Assembly (NCBI GenBank): GCA_036924835.1
Contig: JBAGRR010000001.1
Location: forward strand, 4,293,001 to 4,357,000
Reading direction: 5' to 3'
From: Nitrobacteraceae bacterium AZCC 1564
Lineage (GTDB): Bacteria > Pseudomonadota > Alphaproteobacteria > Rhizobiales > Xanthobacteraceae
Length of the DNA stretch: 64,000 bases
Both the position numbers and the translations under genes were made by a program. The notes beneath the pieces were generated by a model that made no database searches, was not told the origin of the DNA, and worked only from the letters and a program-made list of their open reading frames with translations. Positions within the stretch are counted from its first letter, which is position 1, and each line of letters begins with the position of its first letter. This document shows positions 59,751 through 64,000 of the stretch, piece after piece.

Positions 59751-60950
59751 ATGTCAGGCCCACTCAAAGGCGTTCGCGTGCTGGATCTGACCGGAGTTGT
59801 GTCGGGGCCGTTTGCGACAATGTTTCTCGCCGATCAAGGCGCGGATGTGCTGAAGATCGAGCCGATCGGCGGTGATATTACCCGCCGCAGCCGCGCTCCC
59901 ATCGACAAGGCCGGTGAGTTCTCGGCTCTGTTCATCTCCTCCAACCGCGGCAAGCGCTCTCTGTCGGTCGACATGAAGACCGATGCCGGGCGAGAGGTTC
60001 TCACCAAGCTGGTCGCGCAGAGCGATGTTCTGGTGCAGAACTTCAGGCCTGGGACCATGGAGCGCCTCGGGCTCGGTGCAGAAGAGCTGCGCAAGAAGCA
60101 TCCGCGTCTGATTTATGTTTCGATCAGCGGCGTCGGTGACAGCGGGCCTTACGTCAAGAAGCGCGTCTACGATCCAATCGTGCAGGGCCTGTCAGGCTTC
60201 GCCGATATCCAGTCCCAGCCGATCACCAACCGGCCGCAGATGATCCGCACCATCGTTGCCGACAAGACCACTGCGGTGTTCACCGCGCAGGCGGTCGCCG
60301 CGGCGCTGTATGCCCGCGAGAAGACGGGGCAGGGCGACCACATTCAGGTCGCGATGCTCGATACGATGATCTCGTATCTGTGGCCCGAGGGCATGATGCA
60401 GTACACCGTGGTCGGCGCTGAAGAGACCACCATGGATCCGAATGATCGGCCAGATCTCGTGTTCAAGACCCTGGACGGCTATATCACGGCCGGAACGATC
60501 TCGGATTCAGAGTGGCAGGGATTCTGTAAGGCCACCGGCGATCCGGAATTGGCCAAGGACGAGCGCTTCGCGACACCGGGCGGCCGCTTCATCTATGCGA
60601 AGGCGCGCATCAACAAGATGCAGGAATACATCGGCTTGCGTACCACCGCGGAATGGCTGGAGCGGCTCGACGCTAATGACGTGCCATGTGCGCCGATTCT
60701 CCGCCGCGGCGAGATCATCCACAATGAGCAGGTGATAGCCCGCGGTCTCATTCAGGAATTCGATCAGCCGTCGGTTGGACGCGTGCGGCAGCCGAAGCCT
60801 GCGGCGCGCTTCGAGGTCAATGAAGTGGTGATCGGTGGTCCGGCGCCTCGCGTGGGCGAGCATACCCGCGCGGTGCTGGAAGAGTTGGGTTACAGCGCTA
60901 CCGCGATCGACAAGATGGTGGCGGACAAGGCGGTCCGGGTAATGAAGTAA
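59751..60950 (+). CDS. Class III (CaiB/BaiF) CoA transferase
   Basis: This protein of about 399 residues belongs to the formyl-CoA/carnitine-CoA transferase family. It starts MSGPLKGVRVLDLTGVVSGP and has FLADQGADVLKIEPIGGD, SNRGKRSLSVDM, VLVQNFRPGTMERLGLG and the IYVSISGVGDSGPY segment before the catalytic Asp region (RVYDPIVQG). The ATG at 59751 follows AGGAAAGAAG; an ATG at 59712 would add 13 residues. It moves CoA between organic acids, probably to activate a pathway acid. A terminator follows. Confidence 0.9.
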   Translation: MSGPLKGVRVLDLTGVVSGPFATMFLADQGADVLKIEPIGGDITRRSRAPIDKAGEFSALFISSNRGKRSLSVDMKTDAGREVLTKLVAQSDVLVQNFRPGTMERLGLGAEELRKKHPRLIYVSISGVGDSGPYVKKRVYDPIVQGLSGFADIQSQPITNRPQMIRTIVADKTTAVFTAQAVAAALYAREKTGQGDHIQVAMLDTMISYLWPEGMMQYTVVGAEETTMDPNDRPDLVFKTLDGYITAGTISDSEWQGFCKATGDPELAKDERFATPGGRFIYAKARINKMQEYIGLRTTAEWLERLDANDVPCAPILRRGEIIHNEQVIARGLIQEFDQPSVGRVRQPKPAARFEVNEVVIGGPAPRVGEHTRAVLEELGYSATAIDKMVADKAVRVMK

Positions 60951-60976
60951 AATCCGCTCGCGTGCGATAGAGGAAA

Positions 60977-61001
60977 AGCGCCGTTTACGGCGCTTTTTTT
61001 G
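60977..61001 (+). terminator. Rho-independent terminator
   Basis: AGCGCCG pairs with CGGCGCT around TTTA, followed by seven T. It lies 26 bases after the CoA transferase stop and ahead of the convergent GST gene. Confidence 0.9.
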
Positions 61002-61033
61002 TTCCCAGGATTTTCAAAGCGCTCCCGTGCCGC

Positions 61034-61717
61034 TTACGCGGGGCGATAAACGGGTTCGCCCGGCTTCGGTCGAACGTTGGCTGCACTGCCCTGCTGATAG
61101 GCCGGCCGAGTCTTGATGCGCTCAAGGTAGGGATGCGCGTTGTCGCAAATGCCGACGCCGTATGCGATGGCCCATTCGAGACACGTGGTCAGCAGGATGT
61201 CTGCACTCGTGAAGCGATCGCCCATCAGGAAGGTCCGTCCGTCTGACAATGCGACTTCGACATGGCGCAACTGCTCGCGGAAATACTCGCCGGCTTTCGC
61301 AACGACGTCCGGCGCGATGCCGTAGATCGGCCCGAGCGCGTTAGCGCTGTGCCGCCGCATTACATAGAGACTGGTCGAATCCAGTTCCGTGACGATGAAG
61401 AAACACCACTCCAGCCACGCGGCATACTCCCGCTGCGCCTCCGGAATCAGCGACTTGTCGGGCGTGGAATACGTCCGGGAGAGGTAGGCAACGATCGCCG
61501 CGCTTTCCCCGATGCAGAAATCACCGTCCTGAAGAAGCGGGATTTTCTGTCGAGGATTGAGCTTGGTGTATTCGTTCGTCTTCGTTTCGCCAGTGCGGGG
61601 ACCAATGGCCTGGGTATCGTACTTCAATCCCAATTCCTGCAGTGCCCAATGTGGCCGTATTGTGCGACTGGTCCCGACACCCCAAAGGGTTAGTTTCGGG
61701 GCCGCGTCCATCACCAT
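61034..61717 (-). CDS. Glutathione S-transferase family protein
   Basis: The 227-residue protein has the N-terminal thioredoxin fold (KLTLWGVGTSRTIRPHWALQ) with the glutathione-binding LNPRQKIPLLQDGDFCIGES block and SAAIVAYL, then an all-helical C-terminal domain with DRFTSADILLTTCLEWA. The Ser/Thr after WGVG is the likely catalytic residue. It overlaps the SDR gene by seven bases, so the two are one transcript. A later ATG (third codon) could also start it. Confidence 0.88.
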   Translation of the reverse strand: MVMDAAPKLTLWGVGTSRTIRPHWALQELGLKYDTQAIGPRTGETKTNEYTKLNPRQKIPLLQDGDFCIGESAAIVAYLSRTYSTPDKSLIPEAQREYAAWLEWCFFIVTELDSTSLYVMRRHSANALGPIYGIAPDVVAKAGEYFREQLRHVEVALSDGRTFLMGDRFTSADILLTTCLEWAIAYGVGICDNAHPYLERIKTRPAYQQGSAANVRPKPGEPVYRPA

Positions 61718-62454
61718 TTCTCCACGGAGGGGCGAAGATCCAGCTCGTGGGTCCAGCCGTCCCGGGTCTGTTGATGGGCAAACCAGTAGGCTTCGGCGAT
61801 GGATGACGTCTTTGCGAGGCTATCCGGCGGGATGTCGCTCACGTCGATGCCTTTTTGGGCCTTGAAGCGCTGATGAATGGCTTCGCTGTCCACCGCGGAG
61901 TCGATCAGCAGGTGAACCACGTGAATGTTCTTGGGGCCGAGTTCGCGGGCCATCGCCTGAGCAACCGCGCGCAGACCGAATTTTGCCGACGCAAACGCTG
62001 CGAATCCCACGCCGCCGCGCACGCTCGCGGTGGCGCCTGTGAAGAGAACCGTGCCGCGGCCACGTTCCAACATGTAGCGTGCGGCTTCGCGGCCGACCAA
62101 GAAGCCGCCGTAACAGGCGAGCTCCCAGGCCTTGAAGAACAACTTCTCTGTCGTTTCCAGCAGTGGCTTGTTGACGTTCGAACCCGCATTGTAAAGGCAG
62201 ACTTCGATCGGGCCGACTTCCTTTTCAATGCGCGCGAACAATGCCTGCACGTCTGATTCCTGCCGTGCGTCGACGCTGAAGGCGCGAACGTCGCATCCTT
62301 CCGCTTTCAGCTCGTCGACAATCTTTTGTGATTTTGCAGCGTCGCGGCGTGCAATGCAGACTTTATAGCCGCCCCTCGCGAAACGCTGGGCAACCGCTGC
62401 GCCAATGGCATCCCCCGCACCCACGAGCAAAGCTACGCTGCCATTCCGAGCCAA
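61711..62454 (-). CDS. SDR family oxidoreductase lacking the catalytic tyrosine
   Basis: The 247-residue short-chain dehydrogenase has the cofactor motif LLVGAGDAIGAAVAQRF near residue 9, YNAG near 88, and the catalytic Ser region FTGATAS near 138. The expected YxxxK reads FASAK (VGFAAFASAKFGLR near 152), so Tyr is replaced by Phe while Lys remains. It is promoter-proximal to the GST gene. Either activity is altered, or this is a family that binds but does not reduce; similar FASAK proteins occur in proteobacteria by recollection. Confidence 0.85.
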   Translation of the reverse strand: MARNGSVALLVGAGDAIGAAVAQRFARGGYKVCIARRDAAKSQKIVDELKAEGCDVRAFSVDARQESDVQALFARIEKEVGPIEVCLYNAGSNVNKPLLETTEKLFFKAWELACYGGFLVGREAARYMLERGRGTVLFTGATASVRGGVGFAAFASAKFGLRAVAQAMARELGPKNIHVVHLLIDSAVDSEAIHQRFKAQKGIDVSDIPPDSLAKTSSIAEAYWFAHQQTRDGWTHELDLRPSVEKW

Positions 62455-62535
62455 GTTAACCTCCCCGATTTATAAGTTCTTATTTGATACTTTAATCATA
62501 ATCCGACGCCATTACGATTGTAAATGACCATTCAC

Positions 62536-62555
62536 AGGGAAACACATCGTTCCCT
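62536..62555. promoter_or_regulatory. Inverted repeat upstream of the SDR gene
   Basis: AGGGAA and TTCCCT are separated by eight bases, about 80 bases before the SDR start. A second pair (AAAGGGT and ACCCTTT) lies at 62568-62599. Both are operator or hairpin candidates without an assigned factor. Confidence 0.3.
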
Positions 62556-62643
62556 ATTTTCGCCAAGAAAGGGTGCGTCACGCGACCGGATGACCCTTTG
62601 CCAACGAATGTGATTAGATAGTTCTAAAAAAGAATGTTTGTTT

Positions 62644-62909
62644 GTGGAGGGCCGTGCTCAACTCCCATCCGGCGGTGGTTAAGTCCGCCGTTTGTCAGCC
62701 GCTCCATTGATGGCAACGAAGAAGTTGTCGCCTTTGTGCTATTGCTGAAGGGGGCGTCCGTCACGCCCTCGGAGTTGATGAGCTACGCGGGCGGACGGCT
62801 CACGTTCTACAAGCGCGCCTCACAGATCATCGTGCTTGACGCGCGGCCGGACAACTCCACCGGGAAAATTCTCAAACACAAGCGGGCGGAGTCGGTGAAC
62901 GGCGCCTGA
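62644..62909 (+). pseudogene. C-terminal remnant of an acyl-CoA ligase
   Basis: The fragment encodes only the last part of an AMP-forming acyl-CoA synthetase. The segments are VEAVLNSHPAVVKSAV-like in one frame, then RSIDGNEEVVAFVLLLKGAS, LTFYKRASQIIVLDARP and STGKILKHK in another. Two single-base shifts are needed to join them: one extra G near 62650 and another near 62690. The catalytic PTGKxxK-type lysine (STGKILK) is present but the adenylation core is absent. It has no start codon context, so it is a decaying relic, and points to an earlier larger gene here. Confidence 0.75.
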
Positions 62910-62972
62910 CGTCCTTCTGCACTTTATAGTGCTCGGCGCTTCGGTGATTTCCAGGTATGACGCGAGGACGCG

Positions 62973-64000
62973 TCAGATCGTTGCCTTGAAGGCCAGCGCC
63001 GCTTCGCACCATTTCGCGACCCTGAGCAGTTTCAAGTTCTCGCCAAACGGCGCGATGAGCTGAATGCCTAAGGGCAATCCACGCGGACCGATGCCGGCGG
63101 GAAGGGCAATGGCTGGAACACCAAGCGTTGTCCATGGCACGCACAAGCCAGGATCGCCGGTCTGTGACAGGCCTTCAGGTGCTTCGCCAGTCGCCGCCGT
63201 CGTCAGCACCGCATCAAAGCCGGCTATCGCGGTGGTAAATGCCGCGCGCAGCGCAAGCTGAGCATCGCGTGCCGCGATGTAGCTTGTCGCGGAAATGGTT
63301 TGTCCGCCCTCGACAAGTGCTTTCAGGCGGTCACTCGTCTTGTCCGGGAATCTTGCGACAAGATCACTGAAGTTTGCTGCACCTTCCGCGCCGTAGAGCG
63401 TGGCTGCGATCTCCGGTAGTGCACCGAATTCCGCGGGCAGCGGGAACGATTCCACGATCGCGCCCGCTTCGGTGAAGCGTTTGGCAGCGGCCGCAAGCAG
63501 CGCGCTTTGGCTTTCCTCCAAGGCTGGCGATGCGGCAGGCCGCAGCCACGCGATGCGCGGAGCCGAGAAGGGCGTAATCCCGTCAGGAGAAACTTGAAAT
63601 GGCGCGTGGCGTGCAGCACCAGGACCGCCCGTCAGCAACGACAAAGCGTAGCCGACGTCGTCGACGCTGCGCGCAAAGACGCCTAGATGGTCGAGAGATT
63701 GCGAAAGGGCGCGCACGCCTTTCAGGCTGATGGTGCCGAAGCTCGGCTTCAAGCCTACGATTCCGCAGAACGCTGCCGGTCGAAGAATTGAGCCGAGCGT
63801 CTGGGTGCCAAGCGCGAGCTGGACCGACCCGCTCGCGATCGATGCAGCCGAGCCCGAGGACGATCCGCCCGGCGTGTGGTTGCGGTTCCATGGATTGCGT
63901 GTGGGACCGGGATGACGCCAGGCGAATTCGGTAGTCACCGTCTTGCCAAGGATGGTGGCGGAAAGATTTTTAAGGCGAGTAACGATCCAGGCATCCTCGC
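62973..64000 (-). CDS. Amidase-signature hydrolase (5' end outside window)
   Basis: The frame is open to the right edge (EDAWIVTRLKNLSATILGKT before the in-window ATG at 63938), so the N-terminal lysine motif is missing from view. The cis-Ser motif is GGSSSGSAASI and the nucleophile serine is in LGTQTLGSILRPAAFCG; the TQTLGS form is seen in a divergent amidase branch. The C-terminus has the GIGPRGLPLGIQLIAP segment common to amidases. It is the third amidase in the window and has no small-subunit gene on this side. Confidence 0.88.
   Translation of the reverse strand, partial: EDAWIVTRLKNLSATILGKTVTTEFAWRHPGPTRNPWNRNHTPGGSSSGSAASIASGSVQLALGTQTLGSILRPAAFCGIVGLKPSFGTISLKGVRALSQSLDHLGVFARSVDDVGYALSLLTGGPGAARHAPFQVSPDGITPFSAPRIAWLRPAASPALEESQSALLAAAAKRFTEAGAIVESFPLPAEFGALPEIAATLYGAEGAANFSDLVARFPDKTSDRLKALVEGGQTISATSYIAARDAQLALRAAFTTAIAGFDAVLTTAATGEAPEGLSQTGDPGLCVPWTTLGVPAIALPAGIGPRGLPLGIQLIAPFGENLKLLRVAKWCEAALAFKATI

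Overview
The window is dense, GC-rich DNA (about 60% G+C by eye) from an alphaproteobacterium, most likely of the Bradyrhizobium/Afipia/Rhodopseudomonas group. The reasons are the codon usage, the number of LivFGHM- and Dpp-type uptake operons, the FCD-type GntR regulators, and a dispersed CTAG-bounded palindromic repeat. No tRNA, rRNA, CRISPR array or transposase is visible. Genus-level placement is inference.

Layout. (1) 1-9042, plus strand: a Rieske oxygenase (cut by the left edge), a glutamine-synthetase-like ligase, a periplasmic binding protein, a YtcJ-type amidohydrolase and a LivHMGF transporter, closed by a convergent LysR gene. (2) 10286-16091, plus: a second Liv system whose livG is broken by one extra base, followed by a CnbZ-like aminomuconate deaminase candidate and a small cupin. 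(3) 16139-22947, minus: a 2-hydroxyacid dehydrogenase, a fused DppDF ATPase, DppC, DppB, a binding protein and a class II aldolase. A FCD GntR gene, an acetylpolyamine-amidohydrolase-like deacetylase and an M20 deacylase (23036-26196) diverge from it. (4) 26245-33534, minus: a second peptide-type ABC operon with an amidase and its GatC/AtzG-like small partner inserted between dppF and dppD; a paralogous binding protein diverges at 33983. (5) 35730-44786: an HpxXYZ (AtzG/AtzE/DUF3225)-like trio, a cytosine-deaminase-like amidohydrolase, a SnoaL-like protein, a GntR regulator, an SsuBC/NMT1-type ABC transporter and another amidohydrolase. (6) 45442-50277: a type I secretion pair (HlyB/HlyD-like) with three small uncharacterised genes. 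(7) 50899-55533: a third Liv system with a LivG-LivF fusion. (8) 55841-64000: LysR/YeiH, HxlR with a DsbA-like isomerase, a class III CoA transferase, a GST, an SDR, the remnant of an acyl-CoA ligase, and an amidase cut by the right edge.

How it fits together. The window reads as a scavenging region for amides, amines and N-heterocycles. Each ABC importer is co-transcribed with, or next to, hydrolases or ligases acting on C-N bonds (amidases, amidohydrolases, M20, GS-like) and has its own GntR or LysR regulator. The actual substrates cannot be read from sequence.

Most unusual structure: five copies of a bipartite palindromic repeat (10005, 45167, 50289, 50568, 59514). Each copy is two hairpins, nearly all bounded by CTAG, always separated by exactly 13 bases. 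Loop motifs are shared between subfamilies although the stem arms differ. Copies bracket the type I secretion block. A second notable signal is an identical 13-base site (CAATTGCATGCAC or its complement) in both divergent promoter regions around the GntR gene at 39614, which suggests a local regulon.
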